From Pseudomonas sp. RIT288 (GTDB lineage Bacteria > Pseudomonadota > Gammaproteobacteria > Pseudomonadales > Pseudomonadaceae): a stretch of 64,000 nt of DNA. The notes below the pieces were generated by a model, which worked only from the letters and a program-made list of their open reading frames with translations, ran no database searches and had not been told where the DNA came from. The number at the start of each line of letters is the position of its first letter. Positions within the stretch are counted from its first letter, which is position 1. The stretch spans positions 248,001-312,000 of the forward strand of contig NZ_JFYN01000042.1 in assembly GCF_000631985.1 (NCBI RefSeq). Reading direction: 5' to 3'. Both the position numbers and the translations under genes were made by a program. Positions 34,332 through 43,867 of the stretch are shown here, piece after piece.

Positions 34332-35419
34332 ACGCGGCGTCCACCCCGTGCGTCGCGCTGCCGATCATTCATTTGCTCAGCAGCGGCGGCTTCTACGGAG
34401 CCGAGCGGATGTTGCTGGATCATTGCCTGGCGACACCGGGGCAGCATCAGGTGCTGTTCCTCGACGCGCCACCGGAGCTGATCGAGCGCTTTCGCCAGGC
34501 CGGGTTGGACGCTCGCGGCTGTGCCGGGCTCGGCGGACTGCTGCGGCACTTGCGTCAGCGCCGAGGCGATCAACCGTTGCTCAACACGCACAACTTCAAA
34601 GGGCTGCTGTTCGGCTGGGTTGGCGCAACGCTGTTGCGCCTGCCACTGGTGATCACTCAGCACGGCTTCACGCCGCGCAGTCGCAAGCAGAAATTCTACA
34701 CCTGGCTGAGCCTGCAACTGTGCCGCACGGCGTCGGTGAAGCAGGTGGTCTGCGTGGCACAAAGCATCGCCTCGCTGCACCTTGACGCCAGCGTGCAGGC
34801 GGAGAAGTTGCAGGTGATTCCCAACGGTTTGCCAGCGGCACCCGCGATGCCACCGGCGCTGGAACGACAACGCTGGCTGGCCGGTTACGTCGGTCGGTTG
34901 AGCAGCGAGAAAGGCCCGGATCTGTTTCTCGATGCGCTGATTGCCTTGTGTCACCAGCATCCGCAACTGGACGCCGTGATGCTCGGTGACGGCCCGGAAC
35001 GTGAGGGTTTGCAGGCGCGCATCGACGCGGCCGGTTTACAACAGCGGATTCGCCTGCCGGGCTATCAGACGGCGATGCAAGGCTGGTGGCAGCAACTCGA
35101 TGCGCTGGTGATCAGCTCGCGCACCGAGGGTACACCGATGATTCTGCTCGAAGCGATGCAGGCCGGTGTGCCGGTGGTGGCGTTCGCGGTCGGTGGCATT
35201 CCCGATGTGTTGCAGGACCGCCACAACGGCCTGCTCGCCGCACCGACCGATACCGTCGCCCTCGCCCGTCAACTCGACACGTTGCTGGCCGAACCGAAGC
35301 TCGCCGCGCAACTGCGCGACAACGCCAGACGCACACAACAGGAACGCTACGACCTCAAGGCTTTGGCTGAACGCTGGTCGCAGCTGTACATCCACACGGC
35401 ACGGGAGGCACGCGCATGA
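34328..35419 (+). CDS. Family 4 glycosyltransferase
   Basis: 363 residues, GT-B fold. N-terminal SSGGFYGAERMLLDH motif, C-terminal domain with VGRLSSEKGPDLFLDAL and the donor-site motif SRTEGTPMILLEAMQAG (E-x7-E). It adds a sugar from a nucleotide donor to the growing lipid-linked unit in the cytoplasm. The start is an unusual TTG at 34328 that overlaps the stop of the previous gene (TTGA); no ATG gives the conserved N-terminus. The next gene starts within its stop codon. Confidence 0.87.
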   Translation: MNAASTPCVALPIIHLLSSGGFYGAERMLLDHCLATPGQHQVLFLDAPPELIERFRQAGLDARGCAGLGGLLRHLRQRRGDQPLLNTHNFKGLLFGWVGATLLRLPLVITQHGFTPRSRKQKFYTWLSLQLCRTASVKQVVCVAQSIASLHLDASVQAEKLQVIPNGLPAAPAMPPALERQRWLAGYVGRLSSEKGPDLFLDALIALCHQHPQLDAVMLGDGPEREGLQARIDAAGLQQRIRLPGYQTAMQGWWQQLDALVISSRTEGTPMILLEAMQAGVPVVAFAVGGIPDVLQDRHNGLLAAPTDTVALARQLDTLLAEPKLAAQLRDNARRTQQERYDLKALAERWSQLYIHTAREARA

Positions 35420-36783
35420 TTTTCCCGCTCTCGATCGTCAGCCTGCTGGCACTGGTCTGCATGGCTTTGCTGGTCAGTCCTTATCCGTATCTGGCGCCGG
35501 GGGCGGTGCTGGGGCTGCTGGGTTTCACGGTGCTGTACCGCAAACCGTCCTGGGGCCTGCTTGGCATTGCGGCGCTGGTGCCGTTTGAAGGGTTCTTCAA
35601 GGACAGCCTGGTTTCCGGGAGCAAATTGCTCGGTGCTTCGCTGGCACTGATTCTGATGTTGCAACTGGCATTGCATCAGATTCCATCGCAGCGCCTGCGC
35701 AGCAATCTGTGGCGCTACCTGATCGGTTTCATGGCGCTGTACTTTCTGAGCCTGCTCGCCTCCGACAATTTGGGCATGTCACAGAGTCATCTGCGTGAAC
35801 TGAGCGTGGGTCTGATTCTGTTCGTGATCACCTTGTTGATCGGCCGCGAGCTGAACCTCGATCTGTTCGCCCGACTGGTCACGCTCAGCGTCAGCACGAC
35901 CTGCGCGATGGCGATGTTTTCCAGCCGATTCCAGGACAAGGGCCGCGCCGCCGGCCTGCTCGAAGACCCGAATGCCTTTGCTCTGCTGATCGCCTTCGCC
36001 GTGCCGTTGGGCCTGCTGCTGGTGATTCGCAGCCCGAACCTGCTGCACCGTCTGTTCTGGGCGGGCTGCTGCCTTTTGCTGCTCGGCGGCATGACCAAAA
36101 CCGAGTCACGCTCAGGCCTGGTGGTACTGGCCTTGAGTCTGGCGATCGGGGTCTGGCATTACCGCCAGCACCTCAATCGCATCCGTCCCCGGCATTTCGG
36201 ATTCGCCATGCTCGGTGCCGCCATCGTGCTGCCATTGGCGATTTATGCGATGCCTGCCGGTTATCTGGCGCGCATCCAGTCGCTGAGCATCTTGAGCGCC
36301 GGGGCCAAGGCACAGGATGAATCCCTTGGCCGTCGCGCCTCCTACATTGTCGTCGGCAGCCAGATCATCCGCGAGCATCCGCTGCTCGGTTCCGGCCCCG
36401 GGACCTTCCCGTTGCACTACGCGACCACCGGGTATGCCAAGGCGTTCTCGGCCAACCGCAAGATCGGCGATCTGTATCGCCGGGCGCATAACACGTATCT
36501 GGAGATTTTCAGCGAACTGGGCATTCCTGCCGGCCTGTTGTTTGTCGGCATGCTCGTGCAGGGTTTCTACAACCTGATCCGCGCACGACGCGCGTGGCTG
36601 CAACGGCGCGAGTGGCAGCACGCGGACGTGGTGACTCATCTTGGAATGAGTTTTCTGTCACTGACGTTGTTTCTGATGTTTCTCAGCGCGCCGAACCTGA
36701 AGTACCTGTGGATCATGCTTGCGCTGACCTGGGTGCTGCGCCTGAAAGCCGAGCAGGCACCGCTGACGGAGGCCAGGGCATGA
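35416..36783 (+). CDS. Wzy-like polymerase / O-antigen ligase family membrane protein
   Basis: 455 residues with about 11-12 hydrophobic helices, a large loop near residues 290-370 and the ligase/polymerase signature region HPLLGSGPGTFPLHY, then RRAHNTYLEIFSELG with the conserved histidine. Such proteins join lipid-linked repeat units into a chain. In this cluster it is the only polymerase candidate. Overlaps of 4 bp on each side (ATGA) tie it to the transferases around it. Confidence 0.87.
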   Translation: MIFPLSIVSLLALVCMALLVSPYPYLAPGAVLGLLGFTVLYRKPSWGLLGIAALVPFEGFFKDSLVSGSKLLGASLALILMLQLALHQIPSQRLRSNLWRYLIGFMALYFLSLLASDNLGMSQSHLRELSVGLILFVITLLIGRELNLDLFARLVTLSVSTTCAMAMFSSRFQDKGRAAGLLEDPNAFALLIAFAVPLGLLLVIRSPNLLHRLFWAGCCLLLLGGMTKTESRSGLVVLALSLAIGVWHYRQHLNRIRPRHFGFAMLGAAIVLPLAIYAMPAGYLARIQSLSILSAGAKAQDESLGRRASYIVVGSQIIREHPLLGSGPGTFPLHYATTGYAKAFSANRKIGDLYRRAHNTYLEIFSELGIPAGLLFVGMLVQGFYNLIRARRAWLQRREWQHADVVTHLGMSFLSLTLFLMFLSAPNLKYLWIMLALTWVLRLKAEQAPLTEARA

Positions 36784-37748
36784 GCCGGATCAGCATCGTC
36801 ATTCCGATGTACAACGAGGCACGGCATATCGGCCGCACCCTCCTGGCCGCTCGCAAAGCCGCGAACGTCGCCGACATCGACTGTGAACTGATTGTCGTCG
36901 ACAACGGCTCCACGGATGACGGCCCACGGATCGCCCGCACATTCGGCGCACAGGTTCTGGTGCTGCCCGGGCTGCTGATCGGCGCCTTGCGCAATCGTGG
37001 CGCAACGGTTGCCAGCGGTGAATGGCTGGCGTTCATTGATGCCGATATCGAAATGCCCGAAGACTGGCTGAACCCGTTGTTTGCCCTGGCTGCGAGCGGT
37101 CAGGGCGACGTCTTCGGCCTGGACCTGCACACCCCTGCCGCCGCGCCATGGTATGCCGACGCGTGGCAGCGCCGCTCTTTGCGTCCGTCGAACCGCGCCA
37201 CTCGCGCCGTGCAATGGCTGCCCAGTGCGAATCTGCTGATGCGCAAGCAGTGGTTCGACAGTGTCGGCGGTTTCAACGAAACCCTGCGCACCGGTGAGGA
37301 CAAGGAGTACACCCTGCGTCTGACCGGACACGGCGCGCGCTTGCTGTCGGTCAACTCCAGCGTAGCCCTGCATTGGGGCTACGAAATGACCTGGCGCGAA
37401 TGGATCGGCAAGGAACTGTGGCGCCAGGGCAGCCACCTGCAATTACTGCGCGCCCACGGCATGAGCCTGCGTCTGCTGCGTTTTCCGTTGCTGTCATTGC
37501 TGGTGTGGGTGCTCGATGCGCTGGCGGTGTTTGCAGTGCTTGCGGGCTATGCGCAGCAAGCGTTGCTGCTGCTGTTGCTGGGCCTGCTGCCGAGTCTGTT
37601 GCTCAGCGTACGGCAAAGTATTCGCCACCATAACGTCAACCTGACCTTGCAACTCTGGGGCCTGCACTGGGTGCGCCTGCACCTGGCCAGCGCGGCGTTG
37701 CTTCTCGGTCTGTGTCATTGGAACGCCAGGAGGCCCGCCCGTGGCTGA
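36780..37748 (+). CDS. Family 2 glycosyltransferase with C-terminal membrane segments
   Basis: 322 residues. GT-A domain SIVIPMYNEARHIGRTL at about 5-21, VVDNGSTDDG, FIDADIEMP (metal-binding DxD) and EDKEYTLRL near 177. Two or three hydrophobic helices follow at about 235-310. The ATG at 36780 overlaps the upstream stop; an upstream open frame overlapping the polymerase gene is a shadow. The acceptor and donor cannot be told from sequence. Confidence 0.85.
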   Translation: MSRISIVIPMYNEARHIGRTLLAARKAANVADIDCELIVVDNGSTDDGPRIARTFGAQVLVLPGLLIGALRNRGATVASGEWLAFIDADIEMPEDWLNPLFALAASGQGDVFGLDLHTPAAAPWYADAWQRRSLRPSNRATRAVQWLPSANLLMRKQWFDSVGGFNETLRTGEDKEYTLRLTGHGARLLSVNSSVALHWGYEMTWREWIGKELWRQGSHLQLLRAHGMSLRLLRFPLLSLLVWVLDALAVFAVLAGYAQQALLLLLLGLLPSLLLSVRQSIRHHNVNLTLQLWGLHWVRLHLASAALLLGLCHWNARRPARG

Positions 37749-38877
37749 ATTCATTTTTTGCCTGTGCCTTGTGCTGCCGGCGTACGCCTACATCGGCTAT
37801 CCGCTGCTGCTGACCTTGCTGGCGCCGCTGTTCCCGGCCTGGCGGCACGCACCGGCACCGCCGCTGAACGTCAGCATCGTCATCGCCGCGCACAACGAGG
37901 CGCGCCACATCGAGCACAAGTTGCGCACGCTGCTGGCTCAGGATTATCAACCGGCGACGCTGCAGATCATTCTCGCCAGCGACGGCTCGAACGATGACAC
38001 CGTGGCCTGCGCGCATAAAGTGCTTGATCCGCGCATCACCGTCCTCGACCTGCCGCGTCAGGGCAAGGCCGCCACACTGAATGCCGGCGTCGCCGTGAGC
38101 AGCGGCGACATTCTGGTGTTCACCGACGCCGACAACCAATGGTCGCGCGACACCCTCGGCCACTTGCTCGCGCCGTTGAGCGATCCGCAGGTCGGTGCCT
38201 GCGCCGGGCACATGGTGATCCCGGTCACCGGTGGCGGCCTGAGCATCGGCGACAGCCTCTATCGGCATTATGAAGGCTGGTTGCGCCGGGTCGAGAATCG
38301 CACCGGCTGTATGGTGTCCGCCGACGGCGCCCTGCTCGCCTTGCGCCGCGAGCTGTTCCAGAACGTGCCGGCCGAGGTCAACGACGACTTCTTCATCAGT
38401 ACCTGCGCGCCGGTCGCACACAAACGCATCGTTTACGTCCCCCAGGCGCAGGTGATCGACCAAGGCGTCGACGAAGCGGACAAGCAATGGCGGCGCCGCC
38501 AGCGGGTCACCGTTGGCGGCCTGCAGAGCCTGGCGCAACGCAGCGAACTGCTCAATCCATTCAAGCACGGCCTGTATTCGATCGCCTTGATCAGCCACAA
38601 GCTGATCCGTCGACTGGCACCGGTGCTCTTGCTGCCGTTGCTGTTGAGCAATTTCTGGCTGTGGAACGAACACGGTTTCTATCGCCTGAGTCTGATCGCG
38701 CAACTGATCGGCTACGTGCTGGCCATCGCCGGCCTGCTGGATTCGCAACACCGTTTGCCCAAACCGTTCCGCCTCGCGGCGTTTCTGCTGGTGACGCTGG
38801 CAGGCATGAGCGTCGGCCTCTGGCAGTTCTTGCGCGGGCAACGTTACGCACAGTGGAATCCTGACCAGAATCGTTGA
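37741..38877 (+). CDS. Family 2 glycosyltransferase, membrane-bound (processive-type layout)
   Basis: 378 residues. N-terminal helix (about 4-26), cytoplasmic GT-A domain with SIVIAAHNEARHIEHKL, LASDGSNDDT, FTDADNQW, and a QxxRW-like element KQWRRRQRV near 245, then three C-terminal helices (about 290-360). This layout is that of hyaluronan/N-acetylglucosaminyl-type transferases, but the acceptor is unknown. GTG start inside the end of the preceding gene (8-bp overlap). 13 bp before the deacetylase gene. Confidence 0.85.
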   Translation: MAEFIFCLCLVLPAYAYIGYPLLLTLLAPLFPAWRHAPAPPLNVSIVIAAHNEARHIEHKLRTLLAQDYQPATLQIILASDGSNDDTVACAHKVLDPRITVLDLPRQGKAATLNAGVAVSSGDILVFTDADNQWSRDTLGHLLAPLSDPQVGACAGHMVIPVTGGGLSIGDSLYRHYEGWLRRVENRTGCMVSADGALLALRRELFQNVPAEVNDDFFISTCAPVAHKRIVYVPQAQVIDQGVDEADKQWRRRQRVTVGGLQSLAQRSELLNPFKHGLYSIALISHKLIRRLAPVLLLPLLLSNFWLWNEHGFYRLSLIAQLIGYVLAIAGLLDSQHRLPKPFRLAAFLLVTLAGMSVGLWQFLRGQRYAQWNPDQNR

Positions 38878-38890
38878 GAGGACTCAAGCC

Positions 38891-39892
38891 ATGGCGATCA
38901 AACAACTGATAAAACGCACCAGCGGCTGGCTCTATCTCAACTCGCCAGTGGGGCGCAACCAGTTGCACGGGGCCGGGGTCATTCTGATGCTCCACCGGGT
39001 GCTGGCCAACGACCGCGCGGCCAGCCTGCCGCACCGCAATGAACTGTGCGTCGGCCCGCAAGCGTTCGAACACCTGCTGGTGTGGCTGCGCAAGCATTTC
39101 GATTGTGTGCCGCTGATGGAGTTGCTGCAGCCCAGCGCCCTGCGCACCGAGCGCCCTCGCGTGGCGCTGACGTTCGATGACGGCTGGCGTGACAACGCGG
39201 TCAACGCCTATCCGCTGTTGCAGAAACATCAGGTGCCGGCGAGCATTTTTCTCTCCACGGACTTCATTGGCAGCCGGCAACGCTTCTGGTGGGAAAGCGT
39301 GGGCGAAACGCTATGGGGCAGCCATGGCGAAAAGGCACGCATGCATCTGATCGAGTACCTGCGGATCACCGGTCACCCACTGCCGGTGCTGCTCGACGAT
39401 ATCGATGTCGACCGGCGCAGCCTGGCGCTGCTGCATTACCTGCAAGGCTTGAAGCGTCTCGAACCGCAGGCACTTGAACGGCTGACCGATGAATGTCCGC
39501 CGGAATCCTTGCCGCAAGCCCTGGACTGGCATCAGGTGCGCGCCATGGAAGCGTCCGGGCTGGTGCGTTTCGGCCCACATGGTGCCAGCCACGCGATCCT
39601 CACCGAACTCGATGCAGTGCGTCTGCGCGAAGAAATCAGCCGCAGCCGCGATGCCTTGCACAACGGCTGCAATCGGCCACTGCCGGTGTATTGCTACCCC
39701 AACGGAGACAACGATGAGCACGTGCGCGAGCAGGTTGCCAATCACGATTATCCGTTTGCCCTTGGCACGACCAGTGGCCTTTATCGCGGCGTCGGCGACC
39801 CCTTGAACCTGCCGCGCTTCGGCGTCAGCCAACGTACCGCACGCAATCCTGAACTGCTGTCATTGCGGATCTTTCGTGGAGCACGGCCATGA
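38891..39892 (+). CDS. Polysaccharide deacetylase (NodB family)
   Basis: 333 residues. NodB domain with motif 1 TFDDGW (94-99; Asp96/Asp97) and the metal-ligand pair H-x3-H in GPHGASH near 220, followed by YCYPNGDND. No signal peptide is visible, which is unusual for a periplasmic deacetylase; the enzyme may act on lipid-linked intermediates or remain cytoplasmic. It removes N- or O-acetyl groups from a sugar. The ribosome site GAGAGG precedes the ATG, and the stop overlaps the flippase start. Confidence 0.87.
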   Translation: MAIKQLIKRTSGWLYLNSPVGRNQLHGAGVILMLHRVLANDRAASLPHRNELCVGPQAFEHLLVWLRKHFDCVPLMELLQPSALRTERPRVALTFDDGWRDNAVNAYPLLQKHQVPASIFLSTDFIGSRQRFWWESVGETLWGSHGEKARMHLIEYLRITGHPLPVLLDDIDVDRRSLALLHYLQGLKRLEPQALERLTDECPPESLPQALDWHQVRAMEASGLVRFGPHGASHAILTELDAVRLREEISRSRDALHNGCNRPLPVYCYPNGDNDEHVREQVANHDYPFALGTTSGLYRGVGDPLNLPRFGVSQRTARNPELLSLRIFRGARP

Positions 39893-41196
39893 GTCGCGGC
39901 AGCTACCTCAAGCATCTGGCCCTGAGCATGGGCACCAAACTGGCGATGATCGCCTTGCGCCTGCTGCGCAACGTGTTGCTGGCGCGGATTCTCGGCCCGA
40001 GTGAACGGGGTTTGTTCGCCCTGCTCAGCACCCTGCCGGATCTGATCAGCGCGGCGACCAGCGGCGGCCTGAATTCGGCAGTCGGTTATCAAGCGGCCAA
40101 TCAGCGGCCGATGGGCTTGTTGCTCGCTCAGGTATTGGTGTTCGGCTGTTTCCTGGCCGGGCTGCTGACCTTGCTGGTGGTCGCGCTGGCGCGAGAATTT
40201 GGCAGCGAACTCGATGTCACGATGCAGCTCGGTCTGCTCGCGTGGCTGTTGCTGCTGGCGGTGCCGCTGACTGTGCTCAAGAGCGGGCTGCTGACCTTGC
40301 ACAACGCGTCGGGCGGCGTGGTCGCTTTCAATGTGCTGCGTCTGATCGAATCCCTGGCGCCGCTGCTGCTGTTTCTTGCGCTGTTCTGGATGTGGAAACA
40401 GGCAGCACTCGAAGCCGCGCTGATCAGTTGGCTGGCCGGCATCAGCCTGGTGGTGCTGGTGGGCTGGATGTGGCTCAAACGCGCACAGCCGCTGCAACTG
40501 CAATGGGACCGTGCGAGTCAGAACGAGCTGCTGCGCTTCAGTGCGCGCAGCCATCCGGACCTGCTGTTTCAACAGATCATTCTGCGCTCCGACTACTTGT
40601 TTATCGGCGCCCTGCTGGGCAGTACCGCGCTCGGCCACTACGCCATGGCCAGCGCCGCCGCCGAACTGTTGCTGATCGTTCCGGAAGCGGTCACCACGCC
40701 GCTGATGAAGCGACTGCTGCAACAGGACAAAGGCATGGACAAGGTCACGCCGCTGGCCCTGCGCCTGACCGCGACGGTGATGCTCGGCGCCTGCCTGGCC
40801 ATGGCAGTGATCGGCGAATGGTTGATCGTCACGCTGTTCGGCGCGGCGTATCAACCGGCGTATCCGGCGCTGCTCGCGTTGCTGCCCGGTCTGCTGGGCC
40901 TGTGCTATGCGAGCATTCTGCGCCTGGATCTGATCGGCAAGGATCGCCCCGGCACGGTGTCGTTGCTGATGGGCATCGGCGCTGTGCTCAACCTGGCGCT
41001 GAATCTGCTGTTGATTCCGGCCTTCGGCATTGTCGGTGCAGCGGCGGCTTCATCAATCGCCTATCTGGCGGTGACGGTGGCGATGCTGGTGCTTTATTGC
41101 CGCTTGAGCAACGTGCCGTTCTGGCAAACCTTGATCATCCTGCCCAGCGACATCAGCCCGATGTGGTTGATGTTGCAACGTCGGAAGACAGCATGA
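39889..41196 (+). CDS. Wzx-like polysaccharide flippase (MOP superfamily)
   Basis: 435 residues with about 12 hydrophobic helices. N-terminal LSMGTKLAMIALRLLRNVLL and ARILGPSERGLFALLSTLPD are typical of Wzx/RfbX exporters. It should move the undecaprenyl-linked unit across the inner membrane before polymerisation. ATG overlaps the deacetylase stop and its own stop overlaps the next start. Confidence 0.87.
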   Translation: MSRGSYLKHLALSMGTKLAMIALRLLRNVLLARILGPSERGLFALLSTLPDLISAATSGGLNSAVGYQAANQRPMGLLLAQVLVFGCFLAGLLTLLVVALAREFGSELDVTMQLGLLAWLLLLAVPLTVLKSGLLTLHNASGGVVAFNVLRLIESLAPLLLFLALFWMWKQAALEAALISWLAGISLVVLVGWMWLKRAQPLQLQWDRASQNELLRFSARSHPDLLFQQIILRSDYLFIGALLGSTALGHYAMASAAAELLLIVPEAVTTPLMKRLLQQDKGMDKVTPLALRLTATVMLGACLAMAVIGEWLIVTLFGAAYQPAYPALLALLPGLLGLCYASILRLDLIGKDRPGTVSLLMGIGAVLNLALNLLLIPAFGIVGAAAASSIAYLAVTVAMLVLYCRLSNVPFWQTLIILPSDISPMWLMLQRRKTA

Positions 41197-43112
41197 AACG
41201 CCTGGCCCTGCTGTTCGGACTCGGCCTGACGCTGAACGGTTTCGCGGCGCCGATGCACTGGGGCGATATCCGTGACGGCAGTCTGTACCTGCAAGCGGAT
41301 CGCCCGGACACCGTGACAGTGCAATGGGTGCCGGCATGGCAGGCCGAGGCCAATGAAGAGCATATTTATCTGCTCGATGGTCAGGGCAAGCTGCAGGGCG
41401 AACGGCTGATCAAAGCCAGCGAAACTCGCGGTTCGCAGCGCTGGACTTTGCGGCCCGGGGCTGCCAGCAGTCGACTGGAAATTCCCGGCTATAGCTTTCG
41501 CAGTTATCGGATTGAACATGACGAAAAAACCGTGGCGCTGTTCGCCCCGGCCAAAGTGCATTTCAGCGCCGAAGCGCGTAACGGCGACGAACTGTATTTC
41601 AAGGTAGCCGCCGGCGAGCGCGCGGTGCTGGCCGGCAAGTTTCATGGCGGCGTCAGCGGTTTGCAGGCACAGCGGGTCGGCGATCAGCAAACGCTGACGC
41701 TGGCACTGAAACCCTATCGTGCCTATTGGCAATTCGATCAGGTCGCCCTGCCGGTCAGCCAGCAGGAACAAGTCTGGCGCCTGCGTCTGCGCGGCACTGG
41801 CAAAGCGGCATTCTGGCTCGACGGCACGGCCAATCTGTTTGCGCAAAATCCGCAGCAGTTGCAGCCCGTGCGCGAAGATTCGGGGCAAACGCATTTGACC
41901 CTGCACGACAAAGTTCTCGGCCGCACGCCGGATCTGGGCATTGCTCTGCCGTATCTCGTGCCGCCACCCGCCAGTCATCCCTTGCTGGATGCGCTGAAGC
42001 CGGGGGCAGCCAGTTACTACAGTTTCGTTGACGTCACCTCGAAGAATCCGCATTTCGAAGACGCGTTCCGTGAGCTTTATCAAAATCGCTTCGGCATTCG
42101 CCAGGACATCACCCTGCTCGCCGGCACCGGGCGTCAGGCCGATCTGCGCGCCGATGTGCAGAGCAACAGCGGCCTCGACGCCTGGCTCGCCGGCACCCGC
42201 GCCCTGGGTGGCAAAGGCACGCATTACATCGGTTTCGCCGACGAGCCCAATCTCAACTATTCAAGCTACGAACAATACCGGGCGATCTTCAGCAGCATGG
42301 CGCGGCAGGTGCGCAGCGATCCAGCCAACGCCAAGGCAGGCGTGCGCATCGCAATGCCGGCCAGCTCACGGCTGGTCAACGGGCCGTTCACCGAAAACGC
42401 AGCAGACAAGCGCGGCATTGACTGGGCCCGGCGACTGCTCGGCGAGTCCGCCGATCAGGTCGACGCATTGGCCTGGCACGAATGGATGATCCGCGACCTG
42501 CTCGCAACCCGGGTCTACCGCGACAGCGTGCGCCGCGCCGCCGATCTGGTGGGTCTGGACGCCAAAGGTCAGCCCCGCAAAGCGTTGCTGCTGGATCAGA
42601 CCAATCTGTCCAGTGGCTCAGCCCTGAGCCCCTACGATCAGGAAACCCATTACGCCGCGCTGTGGTGGGCCTCGGTGGTGATCAACGCCTCTCAGGATGG
42701 CCTGCTGAGCATGCTCAACTGGTTTCAGGCCGCCGACGAACCACCCTACGGCAAGGGCATGGTGCGCATCCATGACGACGGTCGCTTCGAGCTGAAACCC
42801 GTGGGCCTTGCCCAGCAATTCATCGCCGGGCATTGGCTGCCACAAGTGCTGCAACTGGATAACGACGCTTTTGAGGTGGATGTCCTGGCGATGGCCGGCG
42901 ACGAGCAGCGCGCATTGCTCGGGGTGAACAAAGGCACGCGCCTGCAACGCGTTGAGCTGAGCGGTGCCAGGTGCCCGCCAAACACCGGCGCCCTGCGTTT
43001 TTTTGGTGCCGACAATCGCAGCCGCGACGCACCGTTTGCCTGCGAAAACGGGCGCGTGCGTTTCGATTTACCGGGGCAAACCCTGTTCGCCCTGAACTGG
43101 AGCGCGTCATGA
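41193..43112 (+). CDS. Exported glycoside hydrolase-like protein
   Basis: 639 residues. Signal peptide MKRLALLFGLGLTLNGFAA (cleavage near 19), so periplasmic. An N-terminal beta-rich part (20-260) is followed by a TIM-barrel-like domain: SYYSFVDVTSKNPHFED, HYIGFADEPNLNYSSYEQYR with Asp-Glu-Pro-Asn at 350-353 (candidate acid/base Glu351), WHEWMIRD near 430, and a beta C-terminus. The pattern recalls clan-A glycosidases found in exopolysaccharide operons (PslG, family 39), but the overall match is weak. It may trim or release polymer. Its ATG overlaps the flippase stop; the open frame extending far upstream over the flippase gene is a shadow. Confidence 0.75.
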   Translation: MKRLALLFGLGLTLNGFAAPMHWGDIRDGSLYLQADRPDTVTVQWVPAWQAEANEEHIYLLDGQGKLQGERLIKASETRGSQRWTLRPGAASSRLEIPGYSFRSYRIEHDEKTVALFAPAKVHFSAEARNGDELYFKVAAGERAVLAGKFHGGVSGLQAQRVGDQQTLTLALKPYRAYWQFDQVALPVSQQEQVWRLRLRGTGKAAFWLDGTANLFAQNPQQLQPVREDSGQTHLTLHDKVLGRTPDLGIALPYLVPPPASHPLLDALKPGAASYYSFVDVTSKNPHFEDAFRELYQNRFGIRQDITLLAGTGRQADLRADVQSNSGLDAWLAGTRALGGKGTHYIGFADEPNLNYSSYEQYRAIFSSMARQVRSDPANAKAGVRIAMPASSRLVNGPFTENAADKRGIDWARRLLGESADQVDALAWHEWMIRDLLATRVYRDSVRRAADLVGLDAKGQPRKALLLDQTNLSSGSALSPYDQETHYAALWWASVVINASQDGLLSMLNWFQAADEPPYGKGMVRIHDDGRFELKPVGLAQQFIAGHWLPQVLQLDNDAFEVDVLAMAGDEQRALLGVNKGTRLQRVELSGARCPPNTGALRFFGADNRSRDAPFACENGRVRFDLPGQTLFALNWSAS

Positions 43113-43173
43113 ACCGCCCTTCTGCCCTGCGCGCGTCAGGCTGCGCATGGCATCTTCATCAGGAGAAGAAACC

Positions 43174-43863
43174 ATGGATATTCTACGAAGACTCAGCGGA
43201 CATATCCGTCGTAAAGGCCTGCGAGCGACCTTGGCGAAGATCCGCAGAATGTACATTTTCAGCCATCAGGAACTGTTGTGGATGGAGCGCGATCTGGTCA
43301 GCCCCGTGCCGCCGCACAGCCTCAAACCCTACCCGCCGCTGCGCGTAATGGAGATCACCGCAGACAACGCCAGCGCCTTCACCCGCCACTTCGGCGACCG
43401 TGTCGGCGTCATGGCCGAGCTGGCCAGTGAAGGTCACACCGGGCACATGCATATCGACGAGCAAGGCGATGCCGTGGCGTTTATCTGGGGCACGCCGCGT
43501 GATTATGTCGATCGGCACTACTACGGTTGCCGGTTCCCGGTGAAACCCGGCGAGTTCTTCGAATTCGGTGGCGAAATGACCCGCGCCTACTGGGGCAGCG
43601 AATTGTCAGTCGACGTGCAAGTGCGCCTGTGGAAAACCATGGCCGCCCAAGGCTGCCGCAAAGTGGTCGATGTCTGTGACGCAAGCAACATCCCGGCGCT
43701 CAAGCTGCACCTGCGCATGGGCTACACCGAACAACAGCGGATCATGAATATCTACACGCTGTTCGGCCGCTGGCGCTTCTACCGCGAAACCCGCTACAGC
43801 GGCTCGCGCCTGGAAGCCCTGCGTAAAACTTCCCGTCCATCTGTCCCAGCAACGGCGGCCTGA
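43174..43863 (+). CDS. GNAT-type acyltransferase-like protein, copy 1
   Basis: 229 residues. An N-terminal basic helix (LRRLSGHIRRKGLRATLAKI), then a GNAT-like domain with GEFFEFGGEMTRAYWGSEL and the CoA-site-like end DVCDASNIPALKLHLRMGY. The ATG at 43174 has an AGGAGAAG ribosome site, better than the in-frame ATG at 43147. It is about 60% identical by eye to the protein at 45055-45741, including EGHTGHM, FPVKPGE, KVVD.CD..NI.ALK and GHWRF/GRWRF-type endings. It probably acylates a sugar of the polymer or its precursor; the substrate is unknown. Confidence 0.75.
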   Translation: MDILRRLSGHIRRKGLRATLAKIRRMYIFSHQELLWMERDLVSPVPPHSLKPYPPLRVMEITADNASAFTRHFGDRVGVMAELASEGHTGHMHIDEQGDAVAFIWGTPRDYVDRHYYGCRFPVKPGEFFEFGGEMTRAYWGSELSVDVQVRLWKTMAAQGCRKVVDVCDASNIPALKLHLRMGYTEQQRIMNIYTLFGRWRFYRETRYSGSRLEALRKTSRPSVPATAA

Positions 43864-43867
43864 ACCC

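Noticed and set aside
40242..41192. Upstream extension of the glycosidase-like gene across the flippase gene
   Set aside because: The signal peptide begins at 41193 and the extension is a shadow of the flippase.
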